DNA from: Tenodera sinensis
Taxonomy: Eukaryota > Arthropoda > Insecta > Mantodea > Mantidae
Reading direction: 5' to 3'
DNA: 64,000 bases
NCBI GenBank assembly: GCA_030765045.1
Contig: CM060961.1
Location: 145,893,038 to 145,957,037 of the forward strand
Shown: positions 21,294 to 34,379 of the stretch, in pieces
How positions within the stretch are numbered: position 1 is the first letter of the stretch
Layout: every line of letters starts with the position of its first letter
Position numbers and translations under genes: made by a program
The notes under the pieces: generated by a model
Told to the model about the DNA's origin: nothing
The model's input: the letters and a program-made list of their open reading frames with translations, nothing else
Database searches by the model: none

Positions 21294-24000
21294 TGGCTGG
21301 AAGACATGTCCGGAGACCATTTAGAGCTGCGATTTGGAACGCAAACGGACTACGGAGTCATTACCCAAACATCACTAATTTTGTACAGTATTTCGGAATC
21401 GACATTCTGATGGTCTGTGAAACTCATTTGGATGCTGCCACCAACTTCTCCCTCCCTAATTACGTCACCCATCGGTCTGATAGGGTTGGCCGACAAGGGG
21501 GAGGTACAGCCATCTTTGTTAAGAACCATATTACACATAAGCCTTTCCCTCTTCCACCACTTCAGCATGTAGAAGCCTGTGCTATTAGGCTATCTTTAGG
21601 TGGTCTAGATACATTGCTGATAGTGGCATATGACCCCCCTGATCACCGCTTCTATGAAGCAGATTACACGGCTTTATTAAACCTCCACCCTGTGGTCTGC
21701 ATTGCAGGTGACCTAAATGCAAAACATGCCAACAGGCATAGTCGTACCACCAATGCGAAGGGGCGAGGACTATTCCGCCTTATAAGCGGTAACCCAAGCC
21801 TCATAGCTCATGGACCGAGAGAGCCCACTTTTCATCCTGCCCGAGGGAGACCGGACGTGCTGGATATTATGCTCACTAAAAACTTTAGATTCCACATAAA
21901 CCTGACGACAGTCAATGAACTGGATTCTGACCACGATCCTGTACTAATCGACACCAATGTTAACATGTCAGCATTGGTAACTCCTGATTGGTCGTACGAG
22001 GTAGACTGGGATGCAGCCGTCCTTGAACTGAACCAATCAGTGGATCCCAGACCTCACATAAATTCTATCGAGTCGTTAGAATTAGCGGCGAATGCATTCT
22101 CCCGACAAATATCAAATGTGATACGAGGCCACACTTACCGCATTCCTTGCAATACTCCTAACCCCACAACCATCCCAAATGAACTCCGACTGTTGCTAGG
22201 AGCTAAGTCAACAGTTCGGAAGCTTTGGCAGCGTTTCCGCCATCCCAGATTGCAGGCAATTTATCTGCGATTTAAGACCCTGGCTAGGCGCCTCTTACGT
22301 GCACATCGCAAAGAGGCCTGGGAAAACACCATGAGGAACGTAAACCTCTCAGAAAAGAAGCCCTGGCGGATAATTAAATCCCTGAGAAGGGACAAAACGC
22401 TATATCAGCATCCTATACATGGCACTCGCGGGAGATTATCTTTCGAACCGCAAGAGAAAGCCACTGACTTCGCGGACTATTTAGAGTCCCAACTTGAGCC
22501 CCGAGAGGACATAGAAGACGAGGATTTTTCAGAACTAGTTGAGACAACGGTGGATTACCTCTATGAGGATCCTCCACCACCACACGAGGCGACTCGCATA
22601 CCAATTGTCACACCAAGGCAAGTTTCCTCGCAAATTAGGTGTCTCAAACCCAACAAATCCCCTGGATATGATGGTGTTACGACACATATGTTACAACACC
22701 TGCCTCGCAAAGCCATTATCCACTTGACGAGGATTTACAATGCTTGCCTGTATCTCCGACACTTCCCTACTGCTTGGAAGGAAGCGAGGATGATTTGCAT
22801 ATTGAAACCAGGCAAGGATCCCAAGTTTCCATCAAGTTACCGTTCCATTAGTCCTCTCCCAATCATTTCCAAAATTTTTTAAAAACTTCTACTGTTCCGC
22901 CTAACTCCTCTATTTGAGGAAAGGAGGCTCATTCCGCATCATCAGTTCGGGTTCCGTCAAGGCCATTCCACTACCTTACAGCTCCTGCGTCTTGTTGAGA
23001 GGGCTGCCCTGGGCTTCCAGGAAAACTTCAAAACTGTCGCAGTACTTCTGGATGTGGATAAGGCCTTTGCAACAACATGGCACCAGGGCCTACTGTACAA
23101 ACCCAGAGATGCAAATCTCCCCTCCCCCTACCTGACCCTCATAGCCAGTTTCCTTCGTGACCGCACTTTCAGGGTGCGAGTGGAGGGCAGGTTATCAACT
23201 ATCAGACCAATAGCGGCCGGAGTACCGGAAGGTAGTGTTCTATCGCCACTGCTCTTTGCCGCATACATGTCTGACTTCCCCGTTGAACCCAGCACTGTTA
23301 CGTGCCAATATGCCGATGACGTCCTCATGCTGGCCCGTAACAAAAATCTACGTTACTGCCTTCCCCCATTACAAAGACACCTAGATGCCATTGACAGATG
23401 GGGTGAAAAGTGGAGAATGGGAATCAGTCCACAGAAAAGCTCTGCTTTTCTGTTAGGTAAAATTCATTCCTGTAGACCAGAAAGGGACCTGACACTTGGT
23501 CAGAGGAGAATCCCTTGGGTCAACACAGCCAAGTACCTTGGTGTACAACTAGACCGAGGACTTACCTTCACCAAGCATGTCACAGCTAAAGCTGCCCAAG
23601 GTCACGGAGCTCTGGAAAAGCTCTACCCCCATCTTTAGGTCTACTATGCCTACACGACTTAAATTACGCATTTATCGTGCGATCATCCCTCCCCTGATCC
23701 TGTATGGATGCGAGGCATGGGGATTCGTGGCTCAAACCACCATCCGCAGACTGCAAAGTCGTGCAGAACAGGGCCCTTTGGATGATCTACGATACTGACC
23801 GTAGATTTTCTTCCCATATTCTCCATACTCATTCTGGCATTCCATATATTGTGGATGTTGTGCGAGATAGAGCCCGCTCTATGTATGCGAAACTTACGCC
23901 ACACCCTAACCATCTGGTAAATACCCTGGGTCAATATGATCACCATCTTCCCAGGAGGCGCAAAAGCTATCGTTTATCCAAGGATGTCTTGGGATAATTA
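21293..24000 (+). pseudogene. LINE-C ORF2: endonuclease and reverse transcriptase, lightly damaged
   Basis: Starts at the ATG at 21293, overlapping the ORF1 stop. Endonuclease: AAIWNANGL, VCETHL (catalytic Glu), DRVGRQGGGTAIFV, IAGDLNAKH, LDIMLTKN, LDSDHDPV. RT: FRHPRLQAIYLRF, KSPGYDGVTTHMLQHLP, SYRSISPL, HHQFGFRQGHSTT, LLDVDKAFATTWHQG, AGVPEGSVLSPLLF, CQYADDVLML (intact YADD), KYLGVQLDRGLTF, PPLILYGCEAWG and an RVQN-like C-terminal region ending KDVLG. The frame is broken once by TAA at 22880-22882, where LINE-A has a Glu codon (KVFEKL). Frameshifts near 23630 and 23760 follow. Catalytic residues are otherwise retained. It is close to LINE-A in the RT, and the LINE-A family probably had the same architecture. 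Confidence 0.9.
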
Positions 24001-24356
24001 GCTTCGCTGCTTCCTCATTTCACCAAACATTCCAATGCATTCGGTTTCTCGCTATTCGACACTGCTTGACTTGCTGGTTAGACAAGCTGACCTTTGCTAA
24101 GTGAGCAGAGGAGCATGGCTGCCCCAGGATGGGTAGACATTATAACTGGCACTCATATCCCTAGTCTATAGCAAGAGAGAGTAACCAATCATCACCATTG
24201 GCTGACACTGACACAAATAGCTTGTGCAAATTGACTACACCTTTCATACCTCACGGGTAAATCCATACTAAATGGATAGGTACCGTGGGCATACATCCCG
24301 CCCGGGTAAACCCGAGCGACCTGATTTGGCTCTTGGCTCTTGGCTCCTCGCTGTCT

Positions 24357-24463
24357 CCTCCCACTTGAAAACCTATTGGTTCCTTCTCCTCATATAGGAG
24401 ACCCTATTAGAAGGACCACCTCCTATTGCAGGATAAGAAACCAATAGTATTGCAAGTGGGAGG
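24357..24463 (+). repeat. Inverted repeat in LINE-C 3' UTR
   Basis: CCTCCCACTTG (24357-24367) and CTATTGGTT (about 24372) are complementary in order to AACCAATAG (24439-24447) and CAAGTGGGAGG (24453-24463). Together they form a long imperfect stem with a loop of about 55 nt. A role as an RT recognition structure is possible but not shown. Confidence 0.65.
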
Positions 24464-24555
24464 TGACAGTCAGACTAGATCGTTTTTTGCAGTCGCCTAG
24501 TGAAGAAGCCGAACACAGTTTACAGCGAAACATTGCCATAATTTTAATTTTAAAA

Positions 24556-25990
24556 AGTCAGAGAGAGAGAAAATATTTTGCAGGTGTTACATACACGTTT
24601 GTACGTTTTGTGCAATCTTAGCATTAAAATGCGTAATAATAATAATAACAATAATAATAATGATGATAAATTTGCTAAATGAAAAATTATAATGTACCTG
24701 AGATCACAGATGTATGACGTAATATAGTTTCTAAGCTGATGTCTCATTTGTTTCAACACTTGATAGAGGAAAATGGAAGGTAATGAAAAAACTATTGAAA
24801 ATATAGATTGTATTCCACTTGACATTTTGAACGAAGTCAAGAGTGGTGAGAGTTTATTAATTCCAGAAAAATCCAAAGAAATTTACGAAAAATAATATGA
24901 AAAGCTTTGTTAATGGAGAAATGAGGTGATTCTTCTGTTTGAATGGTGCTGCAATTGCGAGAGTGACGATCTCAGGGTTTCTTATGGGCACATTGGAGAA
25001 AATTGTTTTGTGGCGATTATGACATTGCTGCTGTCTTGTTGCCATGGTAATTACCTCATTAATTTCCTGCACTGGTGCCAGAGAGAGGGTAAGTTCGCAC
25101 GATTTGTGCTGTCACACTAAGCCATTTTAATGCTAGGATTACATAAAATAATATTAAAATACTTCATTCAGTGTAAATAAAATGACTAGTTAGGACATGG
25201 AATCTGTATCTCTTTTACTGTATGTAAAATAATTATGACATTTCTATACAGCTCAAGTCTATGAGAAAGAGTGCATAACACGTGCTTCATTACATTACAA
25301 AATGTTGCAAATGTGAACTAGAATCGTGGCCTGAGAGACCCCTATATGACGTATGTTATACAAGTTACAAGACGACGCTACTGGAAAAACTAAAGTAAGT
25401 TCAAATAAATTATGGTTAATTATATTAGTCCAAGTAAACCTATGGCACACGCTATAGTGCGAGTTCAACACGTCTGTGTCCCTTCTCTAACATGCAATCA
25501 CGCAAGCACACTCGCATGCAAGTCCGTGATGTCCTTTCACCAGTATTTTCTGGACAGCTTTGTTTGGACTTCAGAGTTCAAAGGCACAACTGGAATATTT
25601 TATAGTAAATGCAAATGCATTATGCATAGAGTTGTAAAACTGCCTTAGACTACCGTAGACTATCATAAGCAAATGTAGACTACGCTATTTGTCCTGGTAG
25701 AGCTGGTCAGAGCTGGAACGTACCCGCGTTAGTGTGTTGCATACCTATCAGGTGTTACCTCATATCATCGTGGTGTCTACGGTTATTGATCATGGTTTAC
25801 CAGAATACTCTAGAAATCGGAAGTGTTGAACTTTGAGCCTTCTCGAAACTGAGAGAAGATATATAAAGTGTAGCGTAACCTAAGGAATATTAGTGTATTC
25901 AAAACCGTTTGGAAGCTCCTCTAAGTGTACTCCAGTTCAGATCAAAGGCACAATCATTACGAGTAATTTATTGTAAACCTAAAGCCACAA
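24556..25990. other. Unassigned intergenic DNA
   Basis: Nothing recognised apart from a short AATAAT run (24638-24668). Open frames are short and featureless. Confidence 0.5.
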
Positions 25991-26885
25991 TTTTTACTTT
26001 CTCTTCTATAAGTAGGGGAAGTGTTGTACTCCACCCAAAAAATTCGATGTCGAAATTTCACCGGAAATATATGTTTTGAGACCCCCTGAATCCAAAAAGT
26101 TCATTTTTAGATAAAGGTCCGTGTGGGTGCCTATGTGTGTGCCTGTGTGTGTATCTGTGTGTATGTGGACAGCGTAACTCAAAAACGAAAAGTCGGTTAA
26201 AAACCAAAGTTGGTATTTCAGTTTAATGTCTTTCAAGGATGCCACACGAAGATTTTGAAGAAAATAGCCGCAGCCTAAACTACCATTTACGTGGAAACTT
26301 TTTCGAAAATTTTGATTTTCTTGAAAATGGCTCTAACGATTTTGATTAAAATGTCATATGTTTGAGATATTTTTATGGCAAATGAAATGCATATCTTCAA
26401 TTTTCTGGGTATAGGCCCTGTAGTCATATTTAGCCTGGATGACTTTTGCATAACTGTTAAACCGTTAGAGATAGACCAAATCATACTACACGAAAAATGT
26501 AGATCTTGCTAAAATACACAATTTATGTCCAAATATATTTTCTTGTAGGGCGAACCATTTCGGAGATATTCCTTGTTATTGTGTGAGTTTTGGAAAACTT
26601 AAAAACTTTCGTGAAACGGAACATCGTTGTTCATTCTTTTATAGTTTAATTGTGCAAAGAGAACGGAATCTCACAGCTTTAAAAGATTTGACTATCGCAC
26701 AAAGCCTACTGTATTCTAACATTCCCGTCGTACCTACAAGGAAATAAGCAATAAGATAATTTGTAAAAATTTTATCTGAACTAACACCAAGAAGATAGAG
26801 AAATAAGAGTTTGTAAGAATGGTTAGTACAAGAGTAGAGAAAGTCATGAGAGTGCAACACATCAGATTTTGATTTTTGTCACAGT
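25991..26885 (+). repeat. DR dispersed repeat, near full-length copy
   Basis: A non-coding element of about 890 bp. Landmarks: ACTTTCTCT near 25996, AGTAGGGGAAGTGTTGTACTC, TTTCACCGGAAATATATG, an internal GT-rich slot (about 26115-26165), AACTCAAAAACGAAAAGTCG, GCATAACTGTTAAACCGTTA, AACCATTTCGGAGATATTCC, CCTACAAGGAAATAAGCAAT, and GTAGAGAAAGTCATGAGAG with GTGCAACACATCAGA at the end. It matches the minus-strand copy at 62000-62830 over its entire length. AGAGAAAGT is inverted near the two ends, suggesting short TIRs and a non-autonomous DNA transposon, but no transposase or clear target duplication was found. Confidence 0.85.
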
Positions 26886-27436
26886 AGCCAAACTCATGAT
26901 CACCATTTTTGGTGGTTATTATGTTTGAATTTCTCATTAAGTTTTTTAATGTGTTGCATTTTGTATTATATTTCTTTTCCTACCAAAACTACAGGTAATC
27001 CTACCACTTAGTACGTCATTTATGCGCTCTACCACAACTACCAAATCGTAGGTTTGGTTGAACGTAGCTCTAATTATGCACATTGCACTAACGATACCAC
27101 TGAAACAATATCTCGAATAACCTGCCTTTAAAGAGCAAAACAGTGAAAAGTAGTGTCCCCTGAAAAAAGAGGAAAGGAGTGACTGAAAGAAACAAAGGAA
27201 GAAAAAGTAAGAAAGAAAAAGAAGGAAAGGAAAATAAAACATATTGAATGACAGCAAAAGTGATTTACCACTAATTAAGTTTTCGATGAACGCTACACAG
27301 AACGAATCATATGGGAGACAAGAAACTAACAATTGTAGAATACGAGCAACATAAAGATGGCTGCTGCTCTCACAGGCTCTCAAATCAATAACTAGTGGAA
27401 TCAACCGCCAAATGTTTGAAAATCAACTATACTTAC
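26886..27436. other. Unassigned; purine-rich stretch
   Basis: 27150-27240 is almost all A/G on the plus strand (GAAAGGAGTGACTGAAAGAA and similar). No gene was recognised; the 152-codon minus-strand open frame through it is low-complexity. Confidence 0.5.
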
Positions 27437-27437
27437 A

Positions 27438-28110
27438 CTAAGTAGAGGAGGCATTGTATACCAACCAAAAATTTGATACTGATATTTCACTGAAATTACT
27501 GTCACGACGGCAGCCACCATTCATCAGAGGGAGTCGAGGTCAACTCCTCATACCACTAAGCGGCACCTTACTACAAAAGAGAAAGCCAGGGTCAAGCTAC
27601 CGTGCTGCACTGCGCCGCGATTACATGCGTTTAGCCTGAGATTTGTCTGGACAACGTAACCACCCAAGGAGTTGTAGGTTTATTAAAGCTTAACACAAGC
27701 TATACTGCATCACGTCAAAGTAACTATTAAAAATAAGTATTCCTGCAGAAGCTTATTTCTCCAAAATCCAGATAAAAATTTATATTCACATTTACAAATT
27801 CCGTTGTAAGACAGAGCAGGTAAAGGGATTAAAAAAAAAACAACAAAAAAACATGTCACTGTGAGTGTCTGTGTTTGTGTAAAGATTCATTAACTGCACA
27901 CGTTATTCAAAATGCAGAGAACTCCACAGGGGATTCTCGGAAAATTCAGCATTTAGATTACTTCCTTCATGCAAATATCTCAAATATTTGGTATTTTAAT
28001 CAAAGTCCTTAGAGTATTTTCTGCGTAAGTCACTAAACCGATATAAAAAGTTTGGTATTTAACCGACTTCATTCCTCAAGTTATGCTGTTCATATATACC
28101 TGAACACGCG
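27438..28110. repeat. Broken DR fragments
   Basis: A plus-strand DR 5' scrap at 27438-27505 (AAGTAGAGGAGGCATTGTAT). A TG-rich bit lies near 27862-27880, and a minus-strand scrap at about 28045-28095 (TTTGGTATTTAACCGACTTC then AGTTATGCTGTTCA). The material between is not recognised. The pieces are too rearranged to define one copy. Confidence 0.5.
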
Positions 28111-28886
28111 TGAGAACATGGTTAACCACACTCATACAGATATTTGCCCTTTTACAAAAAGGTTTTATAGCTATTTGGTTACTCTCTCTGATCCCAAATT
28201 TGTCTACTGTTTGACAGGCATCTGTCGTTACGCGCTCAATTGCGGTTCACGGGGGTGTAGGTCCTCCATACGAGGAGTATAAAACAGAAAGAGATATCCT
28301 TGACTTATCTTTATCATGTCCTGCCTCACAAATGTATAGCAATATTGAAATTTGCACAACCAATAGAATTTCATTTAGGTATCTTTAGATGTTTTACTTT
28401 TTAATGTTTTATAATCGTCCGGCGTATTTGTTTGAAGTAAAACGTATTTTCTCAATACCATGTTTTCTAAGATTAAAGATTAAGGCCAAACCATTGAAAT
28501 AATTTAATTGTTGTATGCTTTCTTTTCTAAAACTAGTTAGCACGTAGATATTTGGCTTGAAATGCAATAGCATTCAAAAGTCTAAGGCAACACGTAGTCG
28601 TTTTAAAAGTAACTAACCTTGATATGGTGTACTATTTGAATGAGCTTATGAGAAAGAAAAGAAATAAAGAAGTGACTCGTCACTTCAAGAAGCATTTCTT
28701 GGAGTTTTGAATAAAACAAGGAATGCTTCAAATAATTATACATAAAAACTATACTTGTTATAAAAGAAAAAGGAGAAACAATAAGAAAGAAATGCGCAAA
28801 GGAAGCCATCTCTTAGCTATCTTCATAGTTGCAGACTTTCTGTTTACATTGATATCAGTATCATTATTATTCTGTTCATTAAAGTC
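28111..28886. other. Unassigned intergenic DNA
   Basis: No gene recognised. The 3' TIR of the minus-strand mariner should lie in this interval, but I did not find it. Confidence 0.45.
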
Positions 28887-29818
28887 GGTTCATTTGGAGT
28901 ATAACCATTTGCGGTCTGCTGATTTTACTTCTGCATCGGTCACAAAGCGTTGGCTGGCCAGGAATTTCTTCACGAGGTCAAACACAAAAGTTCGAGGGTG
29001 GAAGGTCTGGAGTGCATGGTGGATGCCAGAGCACCTCCCAACCAAATTTGATTTTCTCACGAACAGAAACAAAACAAGGGGCGAGCATTGTCATGAAACA
29101 GTTTCACATCGTCAACATTAATGCTACGGCTCTGGTCACGGTAATGATGTAACTTTACTAAAGTTTTAATGTGGGCTGTAGCATCCACAGTGATCCGGTG
29201 GTCATCAAATTCCACCAATAGAACCAAATTGAGTAGGTCACAGTCAAAACTCGCATGATACTGAAAATACAGAATGGAGGTAGCACTATGTTGCGATTTA
29301 GTTTGCCGCGTTGAATATGATTCCGGAGAAATTTGGTTTCATTTTTCACTTGATCCATCTTTAATTAGATAACAAATTTCCCAGTTTATGTCAAAAGTCT
29401 CACGATCCTTTGGATACTGTGAGTTTTATTCTCTCGTTTTTTCGACCAATAAGCGATCTGTAGTTCCCTCACCCATTTTGGTCCTTCGCCATGGTACCGT
29501 TCTGTACTTACATAGATTGAGGAAGGACTGCGTTCTATATGAGCTCTCAGTTTTTTTTTTTTTATAAAAATCATTAATTTCAGCGATTAAATTGCAAAGA
29601 TTTTCACACATACAGTAATGGAAGAAAAGGTGTTACCTAGTGCAGAAAGAAGTTGAAAGGTTTAGCTGCTGCAGAAATGTGGAAAACAAACCAAGCTAGA
29701 ACCATTGTGTGCAGTGATACTAGCGGAAGCTAATCTAGTGATACAAATACAACACTAAAACATTTAAAATCTTTGTTAAGAATATATCTGAATTTTGTAT
29801 TTTCATACCATGCAATAT

Positions 29819-30228
<410 letters not shown>

Positions 30229-30468
30229 GTACCATCTTTAAACTTGCATTATTTTATTTTGAAGATTAAAGTGTAATACATTTACAGGCAATTGATAAAG
30301 TTGCCAGCAGAAGTTTCTATCTATCAAATTTCAAAGATAAAATAAGCCTTAATGTTCCCAATTAGTTGGTTAATTAATTTTAACTTCTTATCTAATTTAT
30401 ATCACCGGTCGGCTAGCTCCTTTTGTTGGTGACATTCAAGTGTTGTTCACTATCTCAAATGTTTACCA

Positions 30469-30612
30469 TCAAAACTCACATGTTCCAAATTAGTGATTTT
30501 CTAAACTCACATGTTCCAAAAGGGTACTTTTCAAAACTCTCATGATCCGGAGGTTAGAGTCAAAACTCTCATGATCCGGAGATTAGAGTCAAAACTCACA
30601 TGATTCACTATT
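30469..30612 (+). repeat. Five-unit minisatellite, period about 29-32 bp
   Basis: Unit starts are at about 30469, 30501, 30531, 30560 and 30589. The best two units read TCAAAACTCTCATGATCCGG followed by AGRTTAGAG. The first two are diverged (CATGTTCCAAA in place of CATGATCCGG). Confidence 0.85.
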
Positions 30613-31468
30613 TAAAGCCTAATAATCTTCATTATTTCGTAAATAAACACAATTTGAAATTTGAAATGTAAATGAGTTTAACCAATGTAAAGTGGTTTTC
30701 GGCTGTTTAACAAAAAATAGGTTTTTCGATCATATGAATTATGACTTGATCTTATTCATTTTATCCCAGAATACTGTTACAAGCACTTTATAAGCAGATT
30801 GAATCACCTTGGTATGTCCATTACTGGTGAAGTAGCATAGATGTCTGCCTTGTTTCCGGCGTCTAGTGGTGCACCCACGATTCATCGCCAGTGACGATTC
30901 CTTGGGAAAAAAATCATGTCCTGCTGTATAACACGATAAGTGATCCAAGCTTGTTATCATTTGCTGGCTCTTGTTGCCGTGTGTTAGGTTCTTAGACACC
31001 CAGCGAACACTAACTTTACGAAATTAGTGTATCATGAACAATGTGGTACACCGCATCGTATGAAATGTTGAGCTATCGAGACAAAGTTCGAGTTGAATCA
31101 GTCGGTCGTTCAAAATTGCTGGCTGTAAAACTCTATCACGGCAATCTTTGAAGAATCCACACCACCTGCAGTAACTGCGATGGTACATATCTTCATGCAC
31201 GCCACGCATACCCCAGTGAATTTTATTCATATTGCGCCCTTTAGTCCCCAAAAGTCGCACTATATTTCGCTGCTCCTCACAAATAGAGGACAGCACCATG
31301 CGCGCAATTTTTGTTGTATAGTTCTGCTTTTCTCGCTAGAGCTGTACATGAAAAATAAATAGCGTCTGTAGCGAAAACATCAAATTATATCTTGCTGAGA
31401 TGTTAATATCCCAACCGCAATACTAATGCAGAAAAACATAGTGCATTACTTTCCGATCCACCCTCGTA

Positions 31469-32552
31469 TATTATTTAAAAGTTGGATACAGTTTATGAAA
31501 CTCCTGCTGAACTTTCAGAATTACAAAAGTGTGCTTCGCACAGGAAGACGGTAAACGGTCAATAAGAAGGCTTTCCAGAACATCTTACAGGAAATTATGA
31601 GGAATGAGGCAAAATTGCATACATCTTGCCTTTGTAGTTGAGTTCGCTCAAATATTGGAGACATTGAAAAGTAGAAATTATTTGGTCTTATGAGAGATAA
31701 AAGTTCCTTAATCGTATGTGAGTCTTCCGGGGAAGGGCGCGTCTTCTTCATGTCGACGATGGATACCGGCCGCCGAAGCCTACACAATGTATTAAAAGTT
31801 CCTTAAATTTACGTAGAGGATGGAAAGAAAATGGGCTGGAGAGGAATACTGGAAGTTCTGATAAACCTTGAAAGGAATAATTTGTATGAACTTAAGTTAC
31901 AAAAGTGACTTTTACAGAGGTCAAAAATGCTCTTTTGCATAGGTAGAGCTGAAACAGTGAGAGGGCGCCGCTTACACCACAGTGACATTTTTACATACTA
32001 TCCATAAGAAGCACTTCTGCTAAGAATTGTTGACTGTGCACACGAGAGGAACATAATTATATTGAACATAATCCGTCGAGAATAAGTGCATGCGCACAAC
32101 ACAATTTGATTTAATGTGAAGAATCTCGTTAACTTAAACCATAATCAATGTTTTTATTTCAAAGAAAAAGTTGACAACTGATTCATCTGGAAAGTAGATC
32201 TGATTTGTTTCCAGGTTAGGACTCGCCCATGGATATTCGACTTATTGCTTTATGCTGTTCAAATCCAGAGATTAAAATCTGGTGAACTGCGATGAAATTT
32301 TGATCCGTGTACTGCGTCTTGCAATCCGTTCAAGAAAATTTCGTTTTCTTTGAATAGCATGGTTCAATGGCGCTTCTAGGTAATCCGTTAACAGACTTAA
32401 TTAGTACACACATTCAGCTGTAGACTTCACTGGAAACGTGATTCACTAATGACACGGCCGCTATGGGAACCGTGAAACACGAAAAATACATATGATGCAT
32501 GATACGGCATTTAATTCTTCCTTTTGGTTTCTTTACTGCTTACTTGCAGTAA
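31469..32552. other. Unassigned intergenic DNA
   Basis: No gene, RNA or repeat copy recognised. Confidence 0.5.
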
Positions 32553-32554
32553 CT

Positions 32555-32746
32555 AGAAGTAACATTGCATTACATCCAAAAATTTAATTTAAAGATTTCA
32601 CCAGAAATACATGCTTTGAGAACCCCGGAATTATAAAAAAGAACATTTCAATGAAAATTGTGTACGTGCATATACACTTTTGGAAGTCACTAGCCTTAAA
32701 TACCAAGGTTGGTATTTAACCGACCTTTCGCTTTTGACTTATTCTG

Positions 32747-32811
<65 letters not shown>

Positions 32812-32905
32812 TTAAAAATATGCTTTTTCTTGAGTCAGGGAGTCACAAAACATGTATTTCATGTGAAATCTCGATATCGAGTTTTTGCTTGGAATAAATA
32901 AAGTA
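32555..32905. repeat. Two DR 5' fragments in opposite orientation, with (CA)n
   Basis: A plus-strand DR 5' fragment (about 32555-32660, with GATTTCACCAGAAATACATG) is followed by a minus-strand DR 5' fragment (about 32690-32905). The latter contains TTAACCGACCTTTCGCTTTT and TCATGTGAAATCTCGATATC. A pure CA run (32749-32809) sits exactly where other DR copies hold their internal simple repeat. Confidence 0.75.
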
Positions 32906-32989
32906 AGCAATACATTATATAATTTAATGTCCGTCAACCGTCTAAGCTTTCACTAATGACTTCTACTTCATTTACCAAGTACATGTAGG

Positions 32990-33760
32990 CAGAAAGGGTA
33001 TAGAGTTTCGTTCAAAATGTTGGCACCAAGATTTCACTGGATATAGGCATTTCAAGTTCTCTGAAAAAGAAAACACGTTTTTAGAAAAACATATCTGTGA
33101 ACAGCTTAGAACTCAGAAACGGAAAGTCAAACCTGGTATTCAAGTTCAGCGTCTTCCAAGGATCCAAAACGAAGATTTTTAAGAAAGATTTGACCACAAA
33201 CTAGCCTTTATATGAAAAAAGGTTCAAAACTGTTGATACAAGTTTCATTAAAATACCCTATGTTCGTGACAAATGAAATGTACATATATATTTTATCCTC
33301 TGAGAAGAGCCTCTGAAGTCTTCATTCTGAATATCATATCTGGTATATCGTGATAAACTCTCACTGCATAAAAGTGTAGATCTTCTTAAAGCACATCATT
33401 TATGTCAAGTAATTATATTTTGTGGAGGTAACCATCTTTGACACATTTCTTCTTATTGGTTTACATTTTCGGATAATTATATATTTCTCAAATACGAAGT
33501 AATTTGTTTTTTATGTCATTATCATGCAAGATAATGGAATGTCTAAGCCATCTCATAGCTGCCTGTTCCTAAAAGATTTTACCATTGCTTAAACCTACTG
33601 TATTTCCATTGAACCTACAAGGAAATGGTAACAAAACATTTTACATAAATATTTATCTCGACCTACATGAAGAAGAGTGAAGTATAAGCGTTTTTAAGAA
33701 TAATTTACAAGAATGGGCAGAGAAAATCGTGTGAGTGCACAAATAACTTTTTTTTAAGTT
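32990..33760 (+). repeat. DR dispersed repeat, diverged copy
   Basis: The order of DR landmarks is kept: AAAGGGTATAGAGTTTCG, GATTTCACTGGATATAGG, ACTCAGAAACGGAAAGTC, TACCCTATGTTCGTGACAAA, CCTACAAGGAAATGGTAAC, and GCAGAGAAAATCGTGTGAG with GTGCACAAATAAC at the end. It lacks the simple-repeat slot seen in other copies. Confidence 0.65.
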
Positions 33761-34379
33761 CCGTTACTTGCAGGCTTTAAAACAAGTTCATGTTAATTCA
33801 TGAAATCATATTCATTACTGTTCTTTAGAGCTTTTCTCTCATTTCTATGAAACTGCATTTCATTATGGTAAAACAGACCGTACTTTGGCACTATATTTGT
33901 CACATTATTCCTTTGATGTTATATTTAGCCTACTTAATTACCATTTATCCCCTGCGAGTACAGCCTGTTAAAGTAAACCTTTTTAGCATAAATTATGAAT
34001 AATGTTGTACATTCTTCTTCCCCCTTTAAACTAATGTCCTCTTAGCTTGTTATTGTAAGAAAATTAGTAATAATTGTAATGTGGAGGGTCTACCGGTATC
34101 TCACATAAACCCTGAACTGATGGAACCAGCCATTTTATTTCAGTATCTCCTTCACTTAGGGAAGTCACTACCTGAACTTGCCTGTGGACGGCGTTTCCAG
34201 TTGCATAAGAAAATTAGAATAATACATAATTGCGCTTTTACATTATAATCGTCATTATTATGCCAATCACGAAAGAAAATATCATTCAAGTAAAAGTTAA
34301 CTATCTTATTAATCTTCTCTTTGGAACTTCGAAGACATAACTGTATAACTGCTCCAAAACTATAATAACTCGGAATGTA
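33761..34379. other. Unassigned intergenic DNA
   Basis: Nothing recognised. Confidence 0.45.

Larger units (their letters stand above)
19211..24555 (+). mobile_element. LINE-C: near full-length Jockey-type retrotransposon
   Basis: It begins directly after the A19 of LINE-D. It has a 5' UTR of about 430 bp, ORF1 (19643-21293), ORF2 (21293-24000) and a 3' UTR of about 540 bp ending in an A/T-rich segment near 24540-24560. Endonuclease and RT are both present in the right order, so it was an autonomous element. Counted lesions: two frameshifts in ORF1, and one nonsense codon plus two frameshifts in ORF2. No clear target duplication was found; the 5' flank is oligo-A and the 3' end is A-rich. 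Confidence 0.88.
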
